Below are positions 17,337 through 25,453 of a stretch of 64,000 nt of DNA, one piece after another (the first letter of the stretch is position 1; each line of letters begins with the position of its first letter). The DNA comes from Demequina muriae (GTDB lineage: Bacteria; Actinomycetota; Actinomycetes; Actinomycetales; Demequinaceae): the NCBI RefSeq assembly GCF_030418295.1, contig NZ_JAUHQA010000001.1:1488001-1552000 (forward strand), in the 5' to 3' direction. Under the pieces are notes generated by a model. The model saw nothing but the letters and a program-made list of their open reading frames with translations. It was not told the DNA's origin and made no database searches. The translations under genes and the position numbers were made by a program.

Positions 17337-17945
17337 ATGGATGAACGCACTCAGCTCGACAGGTCAGACCGCATCGGCATGTACGGATCGATCGTGATGG
17401 TGGCGATCGGCATCGGCCTGGCGGTCGCGAGCGCAGTCGTCAGGCTCAGCGAGGTGTGGTCCGGGCAGGACATCCCGGTGACGGTCCCCCTCAGCGACGA
17501 GACGGCCGCGCTGCCGCTCGGTCCGGACGGCGCCGCGGTGGACGCGACGATCGAGACCGCGACCGTGGTGGTGGCCGACCCCGCACCCGCGACACTGTTC
17601 GCGCTGTGGGCTCAGCCCATCTGGTTCGCCGTGGCGACCAGCGCGGGCCTCGTGATCGCGGCGATGTTCTTCCTGAGGCTCGCGCGCGGACGGGCATTCA
17701 CGTCCGGCGCATCGAGACTCGCGTTCGCCGGGGCGATCGTGCTCACCGTGGGCTGGTTCGGCTCCGGGATCCTCACCAACATGACGACCAACGGCGCGCT
17801 GTCGGCGATCAGCGACTACACCTACGAGTCCGTGACCTTTGAAGTCGACCTTGCGCCGGGTCTCGCCATTCTGGTGATCGCCGCGATCGGCGCAGCCCTG
17901 CAGATCGGCGAGCGGCTGCAGCGGGAGACCGAGGGCCTCGTATGA
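17337..17945 (+). CDS. DUF2975 family integral membrane protein
   Basis: 202 residues with four predicted transmembrane helices (about 15-35, 93-118, 128-150 and 170-192) and one long extracytoplasmic loop, the DUF2975 layout. It is always expected beside a small Cro/CI-type regulator, here the next gene, which overlaps it by ATGA. The membrane protein probably controls or is controlled by that regulator; the signal is unknown. ATG 17337 was preferred over 17325 and the TTG at 17301 because GGAG sits six bases before it. Confidence 0.8.
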   Translation: MDERTQLDRSDRIGMYGSIVMVAIGIGLAVASAVVRLSEVWSGQDIPVTVPLSDETAALPLGPDGAAVDATIETATVVVADPAPATLFALWAQPIWFAVATSAGLVIAAMFFLRLARGRAFTSGASRLAFAGAIVLTVGWFGSGILTNMTTNGALSAISDYTYESVTFEVDLAPGLAILVIAAIGAALQIGERLQRETEGLV

Positions 17946-18178
17946 GCCCGGCGGACTCGGAGAGCGAGGGCACGGGCATCCACTGCCGCCTCGACGAGTT
18001 GCTCGAGGCCCGTGCCATGACCCTGACCGAGCTCAGTGCACGCGTGGGCGTGTCCGTCGTCAACCTCTCCGTGCTGAAGAACGACCGCGCGCGGGCCATC
18101 CGCTACTCGACGCTCGCGGCGATCTGCGAGGTGCTCGACTGTGAGGTCGGCGAGCTGCTGGTGCGCGACGCGCAGTGA
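17942..18178 (+). CDS. Small XRE/YozG-type helix-turn-helix regulator
   Basis: 78 residues, essentially one Cro/CI helix-turn-helix: MTLTELSARVGVSVVNLSVLKNDRARAIRYSTLAAICEVL holds all five helices. The end CEVGELL is typical of the YozG-like regulators that pair with DUF2975. The gene overlaps the DUF2975 stop. It probably binds the TATCG-rich array upstream of the pair. Confidence 0.88.
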   Translation: MSPADSESEGTGIHCRLDELLEARAMTLTELSARVGVSVVNLSVLKNDRARAIRYSTLAAICEVLDCEVGELLVRDAQ

Positions 18179-18197
18179 TGGCCGCCGGGGTCGCTCG

Positions 18198-18263
18198 GCT
18201 TCCGCACTGACGCATCGGCCCGATGCCCGTGGGGACGATGCGCACGCAGCTTCCGCACTGACG
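18198..18263. repeat. Intergenic direct repeat GCTTCCGCACTGACG
   Basis: Two exact 15-mers (18198-18212 and 18249-18263) flank a GCATCGG-C-CCGATGC palindrome in the spacer between the convergent XRE and dtd genes. Thirteen of the bases (GCTTCCGCACTGA) recur at 46640-46652, in another convergent spacer. Confidence 0.85.
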
Positions 18264-18294
18264 TCCACTCGGCTGGTGGGTGCGGACGCTGCGC

Positions 18295-18720
18295 TCAGGC
18301 CTCGAGGATGATTGTGATGGGCCCGTCGTTGACGAGCTCGACATCCATCATCGCGCCGAACACCCCCGTGCCGACCGTGAGGCCGCGCTCGCGAAGCGCC
18401 TCGACCACCGCGTCGACCAGCGGCTCCGCGACCGGCCCCGGAGCGGCGCCATTCCAGGACGGCCGCCGCCCCTTGCGCACGTCGGCGTAGAGAGTGAACT
18501 GGGAGACCACGATGATGGGCGCGTCGACGTCGGAGGCGGAGCGCTCGTCATCGAGGATGCGCAGCTCCGCGATCTTGCGCGCGATCGTCGCGACCTGCTC
18601 GGGTCCGTCGTCGTGCGTCGCGCCGACGAGGGCGACGATGCCCTGACGGTCGAACGCCGCCGTGACCTCGCCCTCGACCGTCACCGAGGCGCGCGAGGCG
18701 CGCTGAAGAACCGCCCGCAT
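18295..18720 (-). CDS. dtd: D-aminoacyl-tRNA deacylase
   Basis: 141 residues. The two active-site motifs of the DTD family are present as VSQFTLYAD and [12 protein letters not shown] (family SQxTL and NxGPxT). It removes D-amino acids (and Gly) from mischarged tRNA. No promoter box is evident close to the ATG. The upstream DUF2516 gene ends 13 nt away, so the two may form one unit. Confidence 0.93.
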   Translation of the reverse strand: MRAVLQRASRASVTVEGEVTAAFDRQGIVALVGATHDDGPEQVATIARKIAELRILDDERSASDVDAPIIVVSQFTLYADVRKGRRPSWNGAAPGPVAEPLVDAVVEALRERGLTVGTGVFGAMMDVELVNDGPITIILEA

Positions 18721-18733
18721 CGGCCGGTTCCCG

Positions 18734-19072
18734 TCACCAGCCGCCGGCTGAGCCGCGCGACCCGCCCGAGCCGGAGCTGAACCCGGACACCTTGGGGCGA
18801 ACGTCGACGAAGTAGTAGACCACTGCGATCACGGCCGCGATCCCCAGGAAGCCGATGATCCCGCCACCCCCGCCGAGCGGCCACGGCAGCGAGATGAACG
18901 CCACCAGCGCGGCGGCGCCCAGGATCACCAGCCACAGCACCTTCGACTTCTTGCCGGCGTTCACGTAGGCGGAGTCGGGGTACTTGATGGCGTCGATGAG
19001 CGCCCAGATGGCTGCGACGAGCGCGGCCACCGAGATGGCAAGGACGATCATGGCCTGCAGGGAGTCGAACAT
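18734..19072 (-). CDS. DUF2516 family membrane protein
   Basis: 112 residues. Three transmembrane helices are evident (about 5-27, 45-63 and 69-88), with the DUF2516 signature [20 protein letters not shown] near the start. The C-terminus is a short Ser/Gly-rich tail. The family is restricted to actinobacteria and has no known function. ATG 19072 was chosen because the family begins there. Confidence 0.82.
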   Translation of the reverse strand: MFDSLQAMIVLAISVAALVAAIWALIDAIKYPDSAYVNAGKKSKVLWLVILGAAALVAFISLPWPLGGGGGIIGFLGIAAVIAVVYYFVDVRPKVSGFSSGSGGSRGSAGGW

Positions 19073-19103
19073 CGGTCCTCCGGCGCTGGTGCGGGTCGTG
19101 GGC

Positions 19104-19535
19104 TCAGGCCAGTGTAGGCGGCAGCACGGTGAGGCCCTCCGCGCGCGCCGCCGCCCCGAGCCGTCGGTCCCACGCCGCGAACACCGGCTTGGCCTCGGCG
19201 AGCAGCAGCGCGCTCGCGAGGTGAAGGGCATCGCCTGCACGCAGCGGACGGCGGTCGGCGAGATCGCCCGCGTGCTTCGCCAGCGACGCGGTCACCTCGA
19301 CGATGGCGAGCGAGGGCCACAGCTCCTTCCACCGGTCGCGCGCCTGCGCGGCGGGGGCGGCGTCGATGCGGCCGATGCGCTCGGCGGCCGCGAGCACCGA
19401 ACGCACCTCGGCATCGGCGATGCGGGAGGTGACCAAGGCATCGGCGTGCTTCCACAGGCCCACCACCAGCGGCGTGCCGGTCTCCAGGACGCACAGCTTC
19501 ACCAGAGCAGAGGTGTCGAGATAGACGAGGGTCAC
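19104..19535 (-). CDS. vapC: Type II toxin VapC (PIN-domain ribonuclease)
   Basis: 143 residues with the four PIN acidic residues: D in LVYLDTSALVK, E in ADAEVRSVL, D in LRAGDALHLASALL and D in FAAWDRRL. It should cleave RNA when free. The antitoxin gene lies immediately upstream with a 3-bp gap, and the module order (vapB then vapC) is canonical. The ATG context has no obvious independent promoter. Confidence 0.88.
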   Translation of the reverse strand: MTLVYLDTSALVKLCVLETGTPLVVGLWKHADALVTSRIADAEVRSVLAAAERIGRIDAAPAAQARDRWKELWPSLAIVEVTASLAKHAGDLADRRPLRAGDALHLASALLLAEAKPVFAAWDRRLGAAARAEGLTVLPPTLA

Positions 19536-19538
19536 GCC

Positions 19539-19808
19539 CTACCTCCGCATGCGGCCGAGCAGGCTCGACAGCGCGTCCTTCGCGGCCTCCGCCTGCGGCA
19601 GGCGGGGCACGGCGCGGGAGGCCGCCGGCAGAGCGATGAGGCCGTCGGCTTCGAGGCGGGACAGCAGATCAGCGGACTCCACGCCGGTGAGGCGCGCGAC
19701 GGGGACGCCCCGCTCCGTGATCACGACGGACTCGCCTTCCTTGGCGGCGTCGATGGCGGCACGCAGGCCCGAACGCAGTTCAGTGACCGAGATCTCCACG
19801 TCGTTCAC
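19539..19808 (-). CDS. vapB: Antitoxin VapB, Phd/YefM family
   Basis: About 89 residues. The N-terminal Phd/YefM fold is clear (VEISVTELRSGLRAAID...VVITERGVPVARL) and binds the operator. The C-terminal half, with SADLLSRLEADGLIALP, is the toxin-neutralising tail. GTG 19808 was chosen because GGGG lies at suitable spacing and the family starts there; an in-frame GTG at 19826 would add six residues. The promoter is presumably autoregulated, but I could not define the operator. Confidence 0.83.
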   Translation of the reverse strand: MNDVEISVTELRSGLRAAIDAAKEGESVVITERGVPVARLTGVESADLLSRLEADGLIALPAASRAVPRLPQAEAAKDALSSLLGRMRR

Positions 19809-19869
19809 GCTACCCCGGACGCGCACGAGCGGCAGGGTGGCGCGCCCGCCAGCGGGCGGACCGGAGGGG

Positions 19870-21033
19870 TCAGGAGGACATGTCGCCGCCGTCGGCGGCG
19901 CACCCCTTGCCCATCATCAGGCCACGCATGGTGGGGCCGGGCCGCTCGGGACGATCGGAGGAGAACCCATCAGCGTTGACGATGAGCTCCTGGCTCGCGG
20001 AGAGCGGGCCGCCGTCCGAGGGGACCATGAGCTCGAGCGAGGGGTCCACGGAGCGCTTGAGCATCGCGAGGGCGATGGGTCCGTCCTCGTGGTGGCGCGC
20101 GACGGACGTCACCCGGCCGACGGTGGCCTCGCCGTTCATGACCGGGGCGCCGGGCTCGGGCAGAGCGTGACCGGAGCCATCGAGGTGCAGCATCGTGAGG
20201 CGACGCGGCGGCCGGCCCACATTGTGGACCTTCGCCACCGTCTCCTGGCCGCGATAGCAGCCCTTGTGGAGGTGGACTGCGGTGCGCAGCCAGTCGAGCT
20301 CGTGCGGCAGGGTGGTCTCGTCCACTTCGCGAACGGCGCGCGGCCGATGCGCGGCGATCCTCGCCGCCTCGGTCGCCCACGTGCCCACGAGGCTCCAGCC
20401 CGCGTCGAGGCGGGCGTCGATCTCGGACTCGAGCGTGTCGCGGGGAACCAGCACCAGCCGCCACGCGCGGTCGGCGCCCGGGTGGGGGGCCGACGGATCT
20501 GCGGCGTAGGTGGTGCCGCCAGGAGAGACGTGGGGCCACGGGTCGACCCAGGTCACCGGCTCGCCGGCCGCAGCCGGGGCACGGACTGCCTCGCCGAGGG
20601 CTGCCCACCCAGCCGTCGCATCGGCGACCTCGACGCGCAGCATGAAGCGCATGCGGTCGAGGTAGGTGGCAAGAGCGGGCGCGGTCTCCGTGAGAAGCCA
20701 TGCGGTCTCGCCGTCGTCCACGAGTCCCGCCACGTGCTCGATGCGGCCCTGAGGCGACAGGATCATCATCTCGGTCGAGACGCCGGGCTCAAGGGTCCCG
20801 AGAGCCTGCGACGAGAGCGAGTCGAGCCACGTCAGCCGGTCGGGCCCGGTCACGGTGACCACACCCATGTGCGACTGATCGGCGACGGCGCGGCCAGCGG
20901 CCAGCGCCCGCTGCTCGGCGACGGGATCGCCGTAGTGCCACGCAACCCCCGCGTCAGGTCCGGAATCGTCCACGGCGCCGTGGCGGGAGAGCAGAGGTGA
21001 GACAGTCATGCCGGGGGAACGTGTGGCGTCCAT
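19870..21033 (-). CDS. ygfZ: Folate-binding YgfZ/GcvT-like iron-sulphur cluster assembly protein
   Basis: 387 residues. The diagnostic motif KGCYRGQETVAKVHNVG is present (family K-G-C-Y-x-G-Q-E). The N-terminal GcvT-like domain (VTVTGPDRLTWLDSLSSQ) binds tetrahydrofolate in studied homologues, which support repair or assembly of Fe-S enzymes. It follows the nitrobindin-like gene with an 18-nt gap, an arrangement I regard as common in actinobacteria. ATG 21033 was used; an in-frame ATG at 21009 cannot be excluded since neither has a clear Shine-Dalgarno sequence. Confidence 0.88.
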   Translation of the reverse strand: MDATRSPGMTVSPLLSRHGAVDDSGPDAGVAWHYGDPVAEQRALAAGRAVADQSHMGVVTVTGPDRLTWLDSLSSQALGTLEPGVSTEMMILSPQGRIEHVAGLVDDGETAWLLTETAPALATYLDRMRFMLRVEVADATAGWAALGEAVRAPAAAGEPVTWVDPWPHVSPGGTTYAADPSAPHPGADRAWRLVLVPRDTLESEIDARLDAGWSLVGTWATEAARIAAHRPRAVREVDETTLPHELDWLRTAVHLHKGCYRGQETVAKVHNVGRPPRRLTMLHLDGSGHALPEPGAPVMNGEATVGRVTSVARHHEDGPIALAMLKRSVDPSLELMVPSDGGPLSASQELIVNADGFSSDRPERPGPTMRGLMMGKGCAADGGDMSS

Positions 21034-21051
21034 CAGTGATTCCGCAGACGC

Positions 21052-21630
21052 TCAGGAGCCGGGCGCGTCAGGCGCGTCGGGCTCGTCCACCGCAGCCGCG
21101 TCCTCGACGCGGGTCAGGCGTGCGGACATGTACGACTGGAGTTCCTGGCCGAAGGCGGCGAGGTCCCACGCCCACATCAGCTCGCCCGCGACGTTGCCGT
21201 ACATGCGGGTCGCGCCGCGCACCTCGGGGCCGGACTCGGTCGCGGCAGCGAACCGGGAGGCCAGGTCGATGCGGCCGTTGCCCACGGCGCCCATGTAGCA
21301 CGTGAGCAGTCCGGAGGCGTCGGAGAGCACCACTTCGAGCGGGTGCTGGAAATCCTCGAGAGGGACGCCTTCAGGCGCCTGGGGGGCGACGCGCCAGAAC
21401 CCGGATTCCACGGACCACACCTGACCGGGCTGCTCGTCGGTGCCGCGCAGCCGCACGGTCGAGGAGTACGTGAGGTACGGCCCGCCGTCGTGATCGAAGA
21501 CCACGTCCTGCACGATCTCTGCACGGGGGATGCCGGGGTAGTCCACCTCGCCGTGACCCGACCAGCGGCCCACGAGCCACGCCAGCGGGTAGGCCTCGGG
21601 GGCGAGGTCGTCCGGGATGACGAACGTCAC
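21052..21630 (-). CDS. Nitrobindin-like (FABP/DUF1794) heme-binding beta-barrel protein
   Basis: 192 residues. LAWLVGRWSGHGEVDYPGI carries the GxWxGxG signature of the nitrobindin/THAP4-like 10-stranded barrel, and the C-terminal half contains the conserved strand EVVLSDASGLLTCYMG. Studied members bind ferric heme and react with NO or peroxynitrite. I place the start at GTG 21630 because its GTGA overlaps the stop of the 36-residue gene upstream, a typical coupling; a GTG at 21678 would add 16 residues inside that gene. Confidence 0.82.
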   Translation of the reverse strand: MTFVIPDDLAPEAYPLAWLVGRWSGHGEVDYPGIPRAEIVQDVVFDHDGGPYLTYSSTVRLRGTDEQPGQVWSVESGFWRVAPQAPEGVPLEDFQHPLEVVLSDASGLLTCYMGAVGNGRIDLASRFAAATESGPEVRGATRMYGNVAGELMWAWDLAAFGQELQSYMSARLTRVEDAAAVDEPDAPDAPGS

Positions 21631-21737
21631 CGGCGCGGGCTCCGCAGCAGACGCCAGGCGATGATCGCGGTGATCCACGCGGTCGCGCCGAAGCCCAGCA
21701 CCGCGAGTGCAGTGAAGACGATTTCGAGACCAGTCAT
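21627..21737 (-). CDS. 36-residue single-pass membrane microprotein
   Basis: The frame reads MTGLEIVFTALAVLGFGATA and then a second hydrophobic run (WITAIIAWRLL) ending in the basic tail RSPRR. It looks like one long or two short transmembrane segments with a positive cytoplasmic end. A -10 box (rc TAGACT) lies 9 nt upstream, and the stop overlaps the GTG of the nitrobindin-like gene as GTGA. This supports real translation and coupling. I do not recognise a family. Confidence 0.65.
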   Translation of the reverse strand: MTGLEIVFTALAVLGFGATAWITAIIAWRLLRSPRR

Positions 21738-21746
21738 AGTGTGTCG

Positions 21747-21752
21747 AGTCTA
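21747..21752 (-). promoter_or_regulatory. -10 box TAGACT for the microprotein/nitrobindin/ygfZ unit
   Basis: TAGACT on the minus strand lies nine bases before the microprotein ATG, so the transcript would be leaderless or nearly so. Confidence 0.5.
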
Positions 21753-21791
21753 CCCACGGGCCCCGCGCGTGCGGTCAACCGGGGTCGGATC

Positions 21792-22232
21792 TCACGCAGC
21801 TCGCGTGGTCGTGCGCTTCAGCAGCAGATAGATCTCGCACCCCAGGCAGAAGCCGAACACCGCGTTGAGGAACGAGGCCACCGTGACCAGCCCGGTGAAC
21901 AGGTAGAAGCCCGCCGCGATGTCGAGCAGTCCGAACACGAACGCCGCCGCCGCCATGGCGAGGCCCATCTGCTGCGCGAAGCGGGGAGGGCGGAACGACT
22001 CGGTCTCGGTCGGGGGGCCGATGCGCGGGCGGAGCAGGCGCTTGAAGAGCCACGCCTGCACGGTGGCCTGTGGGCCCACGGTCGCCCCGGGAAGGAACAT
22101 GAGGGCGAGCACGCCGATCACGACGGTGCCGGCGACGCCCGCGCCGAGGATGAGCGCGACGAGGGCCACGGCGAGCGTGACCGCGGCGCCGAACCGGTAG
22201 CCCCGCGGGTCGATCCGAATGTCCTGTGACAT
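21792..22232 (-). CDS. DUF4395 family membrane protein
   Basis: 146 residues with four transmembrane helices in two pairs (about 15-35, 36-50, 90-110 and 113-135). The C-terminal GFCLGCEIYLLLKR with its Cys pair is the DUF4395 mark. Together with the membrane-anchored thioredoxin just upstream in the same operon it probably handles electrons for an envelope thiol pathway. AGGAGG precedes the ATG. The function is not established. Confidence 0.8.
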   Translation of the reverse strand: MSQDIRIDPRGYRFGAAVTLAVALVALILGAGVAGTVVIGVLALMFLPGATVGPQATVQAWLFKRLLRPRIGPPTETESFRPPRFAQQMGLAMAAAAFVFGLLDIAAGFYLFTGLVTVASFLNAVFGFCLGCEIYLLLKRTTTRAA

Positions 22233-22262
22233 GAGTCCTCCTGAGGGGAGTGTAGAGCGGAG

Positions 22263-22697
22263 CTAGATCGAATAGTCGGGGCGCGACGGCGGCACCGTCG
22301 CGAGGGCCGCCTCGGCCTGCTCTCGGGTGGGCGGGCCGTCCATGCGCGCCACCACCATGCCGTCGCCGTCGAGCACCAGGGTCGTGGGCGTGCGCATGAT
22401 CGACAGTTCGCGCGCGAGGTCCAGCCGCTCGGAGGCGTCGATCTCGAGGTGCACCACCTGGCGGTGCCCCTCGGCGACGTCCGTCAGCAGTCGCGCAGTG
22501 CCGGGGCACTTGGCGCACATGGGCGTCGAGAACTGCACGAAGGTCGCGCGGTAGCCGCGCTTCGCGCCGAGCATCTCCGACGACAGCGCCCCGTCCCGGT
22601 GGACCTCGCGCACTCGACCCTGTCTGCGCTGCCACCACCAGTAGCCGGCGCTCGCGATCGCGAGCAGCGCGGCGATGATGAGGATCCGCTCGAGCAC
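22263..22697 (-). CDS. Membrane-anchored thioredoxin-like protein
   Basis: 144 residues. One N-terminal transmembrane helix (ILIIAALLAIASAGYWWW, about 5-22) is followed by a thioredoxin fold with the active site CAKC in QFSTPMCAKCPGT and the cis-Pro loop MRTPTTLVL. The anchor orientation (RRQGR just after the helix) suggests that the thioredoxin domain may face the cytoplasm. It forms a two-gene unit with the DUF4395 gene. The start is a GTG with AAGG about 9 nt upstream. Confidence 0.83.
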   Translation of the reverse strand: MLERILIIAALLAIASAGYWWWQRRQGRVREVHRDGALSSEMLGAKRGYRATFVQFSTPMCAKCPGTARLLTDVAEGHRQVVHLEIDASERLDLARELSIMRTPTTLVLDGDGMVVARMDGPPTREQAEAALATVPPSRPDYSI

Positions 22698-22719
22698 GTG
22701 TGTGGCCTTCTTCCTGGGG

Positions 22720-23454
22720 TCAGCCGACGAGCAGGCGCCCGCCGAGGTAGACGAGCACCCCGGCCACCAGAACAGGTGTGACCCCCGACGCTATTCCTGC
22801 CCACGGGTTGCGGGGCCGTGGTTCGCGTCGGTACAGCTCGGCCAGCAGCACCACGGAGGCGCCGGAGGCGATGCCGACGAGGATCCCGCCGTACCAGGGG
22901 ATCGACTCGAAGACGTAGCCCATGCCGAACCCGGCACCGGTGCCGAGCACCAGCGCGGACACGGTGTTGACCGTCGCGTGGTGGGTGAGGACGGAGGCGA
23001 TCGCGGCCACGGCGAGCGTCGCTGCGCCGAGCACCACCAGCTCCTCCGCACCAGGCGTGCGGTTCGACGCGACCCAGGCCGCGCCTGATGCAGCCACGGC
23101 GCCGCCCGATGCGGTGGCGGCGACGGAGGTGACGGCGCGTCCGGGGGACGAGGGGTACGCCACCTCGGCCAGCAGCGAGGCGATCACAATGGCCGCCACC
23201 GCGACCACCATGTAGCGGAGATAGGGCTCGTTGCGCCCGAGCAGCACCGCGACGAGGGCCACCGTTCCGCCCACCGCGATGATGCCGGTGCTCACCCACG
23301 GGCGTGAGACGCGGGTCAGCACGGGCCAGCCGATCGCGGCCGCGATCATCACTGCCAGGGCCCCCATGGCCAGGTACCTCGTCCCGAGGTACCCGGTCGC
23401 TGCGATCACCGACGCTGCGACGGCAGTGATCGTCGCCCTGGTCGTCGGATTCAT
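22720..23454 (-). CDS. Multi-pass membrane protein of unknown function
   Basis: 244 residues, mostly hydrophobic, with seven or eight predicted transmembrane segments and short loops; only a few charged residues lie near each membrane face. I do not recognise the family. It precedes the thioredoxin/DUF4395 pair on the same strand with a 22-nt gap, so co-transcription is likely. ATG 23454 was chosen because the hydrophobic sequence begins directly after it. Confidence 0.7.
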   Translation of the reverse strand: MNPTTRATITAVAASVIAATGYLGTRYLAMGALAVMIAAAIGWPVLTRVSRPWVSTGIIAVGGTVALVAVLLGRNEPYLRYMVVAVAAIVIASLLAEVAYPSSPGRAVTSVAATASGGAVAASGAAWVASNRTPGAEELVVLGAATLAVAAIASVLTHHATVNTVSALVLGTGAGFGMGYVFESIPWYGGILVGIASGASVVLLAELYRREPRPRNPWAGIASGVTPVLVAGVLVYLGGRLLVG

Positions 23455-23509
23455 GGGCGTTAGTGTCTCACTGTTCGCGCCGCTACAGTAAAGGCCTTCG
23501 GAGGTGGCG

Positions 23510-24229
23510 ATGGCAGACCTGCTCGTGCTCACCCCGTCTGAGGACGGGTCTGCTGGCGTCCTGCCCGCCCTCGGCCTGCTGTCGCACCGCATCCGTGTTC
23601 TCCCCCCGGAGCCGTCCGCCATGCTCGACGCGATGGATGCCGACGTCATCGTGGTCGACGGGCGTCACGATCTCGCTGAGGCCCGCAACAACTGCAGGCT
23701 GGTCCAGGTGACCGGCATCTCCGTCCCGCTCCTGCTGGTGCTGCGCGAGGGCGGCATGTCCATCGTGAATGCCGACTGGGGCGCCGACGACGTGGTGCTC
23801 ACCGACGCATCGCCGCCCGAGGTCGAGGCGCGGATCCGGCTGCTCGTCAGCCGTGCGAGCCGTGAGGATCCCCTCGACAAGGCCGCCGAGTTCACCTCTG
23901 GCGACCTGAACGTGGACGTGGGCGGATACACCGCCAGGCTCAAGGGCGTTCCCCTCGACCTCACGTACAAGGAGTTCGAGCTCCTGAAGTACCTGATGCA
24001 GCACCCCGGCCGGGTGTACACGCGGGACCAGCTGCTGCAGGAGGTCTGGGGCTTCGACTACTACGGCGGCACGCGCACGGTCGACGTCCACGTGCGTCGC
24101 CTGCGGGCCAAGCTCGGCCCCGAGCACGAGCACCTCATCGGCACCGTCCGCAACGTGGGCTACCGCTTCGACCCGCCTCAGCCCAAGCCGCCCGCGCCCG
24201 ACGTGGAGAGCAAGGAGACCGCCCGCTAG
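23510..24229 (+). CDS. glnR: GlnR-type orphan response regulator of nitrogen metabolism
   Basis: 239 residues. The receiver domain has the GlnR look ([19 protein letters not shown], then [18 protein letters not shown]) with its Asp in the VDGR strand, but the usual acidic pair and Lys of true phosphorylated receivers are weak. The C-terminal winged helix ([21 protein letters not shown] and [14 protein letters not shown]) is OmpR-type. In actinobacteria GlnR senses nitrogen status without a dedicated kinase and controls glnA, amtB and related genes. ATG 23510 follows GGAGG by five bases; TACAGT upstream is a -10 candidate. The stop shares CTAG with nth. Confidence 0.9.
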   Translation: MADLLVLTPSEDGSAGVLPALGLLSHRIRVLPPEPSAMLDAMDADVIVVDGRHDLAEARNNCRLVQVTGISVPLLLVLREGGMSIVNADWGADDVVLTDASPPEVEARIRLLVSRASREDPLDKAAEFTSGDLNVDVGGYTARLKGVPLDLTYKEFELLKYLMQHPGRVYTRDQLLQEVWGFDYYGGTRTVDVHVRRLRAKLGPEHEHLIGTVRNVGYRFDPPQPKPPAPDVESKETAR

Positions 24230-24939
24230 TCGGTCGGAACTGCGTGGCGCACCGGCGTTCCCGGTGCCGTGGGGCACAGCGCCGCGATCTCGCAGGCGCC
24301 GCATTCAGGCTTGCGCGCCTTGCAGCGTCGTCGCCCGTGGAAGATGACCCGGTGCGACCACAGCGTCCACTCGCTGCGCTCCAGGAGCGTCATCAGGTCC
24401 CGTTCCACCGCCACCGGGTCCTCGTTGACCGTCAGGCCAAGTCTGCGTGCGAGCCTGCCCATGTGCGTGTCGACAGTGATGCCCGGGACCCCGAAGGCGT
24501 TGCCCAGCACCACGTTCGCGGTCTTCCGCCCCACGCCCCGCAGTGTCGTGAGGTCCTTGAGCCGTCCCGGCACCTCGCCGTCGTAGCGCTCGACGATGTC
24601 TCGGCTGAGGCCCAGCAGCGACTCCGCCTTCGCACGGTAGAAGCCGGTGGGCCGGATCAACGCCTCCAGCTCCGTGCGGTCGGCCGATGCGAGGGCGGCC
24701 GGGTCGCCGTAGCGTGCGAAGAGCGCGGGGGTGACCTGGTTCACGCGGACGTCGGTGCACTGCGCGCTCAGCACCGTGGCGACGAGCAGTTCGAACGGCG
24801 AGCGGTAGTCGAGCTCGCAGTGCGCATCCGGGTACACCTCGGCGAGCGCCCTGTTGATGGCGCGGGCGCGACGCGTCAGGGCCACCGGAGGCGCGGCCAT
24901 GCCGGCGCTGGCCACGGTGACGGGAGTGCGAGAGGCCAT
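24226..24939 (-). CDS. nth: Endonuclease III (DNA glycosylase/AP lyase)
   Basis: 237 residues. HhH motif [20 protein letters not shown], catalytic Asp in [14 protein letters not shown], catalytic Lys in [12 protein letters not shown] neighbourhood and GVGRKTA. The 4Fe-4S ligands follow C-x6-C-x2-C-x5-C ([17 protein letters not shown]). It removes oxidised pyrimidines. A -10 box lies six bases before the ATG, so the gene is leaderless. Its stop codon overlaps that of glnR on the other strand. Confidence 0.95.
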   Translation of the reverse strand: MASRTPVTVASAGMAAPPVALTRRARAINRALAEVYPDAHCELDYRSPFELLVATVLSAQCTDVRVNQVTPALFARYGDPAALASADRTELEALIRPTGFYRAKAESLLGLSRDIVERYDGEVPGRLKDLTTLRGVGRKTANVVLGNAFGVPGITVDTHMGRLARRLGLTVNEDPVAVERDLMTLLERSEWTLWSHRVIFHGRRRCKARKPECGACEIAALCPTAPGTPVRHAVPTD

Positions 24940-24945
24940 GGAGTC

Positions 24946-24951
24946 ACCCTA
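24946..24951 (-). promoter_or_regulatory. -10 box TAGGGT, leaderless nth
   Basis: On the minus strand TAGGGT, six bases (GACTCC), then the nth ATG. Confidence 0.55.
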
Positions 24952-25039
24952 GGCGACCCTCAAGACGCCCATCGCGCGCGCCGATAGGTAACGTGTCGGA
25001 GCGTCTGTGCGCCGGCCCACGGAGTCCTGGGAGGTGCGC

Positions 25040-25453
25040 GTGCCCTACGTCGACGCTGACCCGCAGGTCGCCCAGCTCAGGCACCGGCGCCGTGAGATGC
25101 GGCGCGAGCTGGCTCGCGTGCGCTGGTGGCGCAGGCTCGTGCGCGCGCGCATGGACCTGTCCGTCGCTCGCCTGGCAGACGTTCACGAGCTCGAGACGCT
25201 CGGCCTCGACGAGGCGTGGGAGGCTCTCGCGGCCGATGCGCCGACCCCTCCGGAGCTGTCGAATGCCATCTGGCCTGACGCCGCGTCTGCGACACCCAGG
25301 AGCGTCGAGGCACTGGCTTCGCTCGATGCCCGGCTAAAGTCGTACGAGGAACGTGTCAGCGAGAACTTGGAGACGGTGACGGCGCAGATGGTGAGAGCAT
25401 TGGGCGACGCCCGCGGCGTCGACGCGCGCACCCGTGGGGGCTCCCATGGGTGA
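25040..25453 (+). CDS. RsiG-like coiled-coil protein with eroded ligand motif
   Basis: 137 residues, helical and highly charged. The N-terminal helix pair (REMRRELARVRWWRRLVRAR then MDLSVARL) lines up by eye with the RsiG helix, whose c-di-GMP motif is E-x3-S-x2-R-x3-Q-x3-D. Here the five positions read L, R, R, R, D, so only Arg and Asp remain. The C-terminal part (about 90-120) is another helix. The start GTG 25040 follows GGGAGG by five bases. The gene overlaps crp by ATGGGTGA. Family membership is an inference; the protein may no longer bind c-di-GMP. Confidence 0.55.
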   Translation: MPYVDADPQVAQLRHRRREMRRELARVRWWRRLVRARMDLSVARLADVHELETLGLDEAWEALAADAPTPPELSNAIWPDAASATPRSVEALASLDARLKSYEERVSENLETVTAQMVRALGDARGVDARTRGGSHG

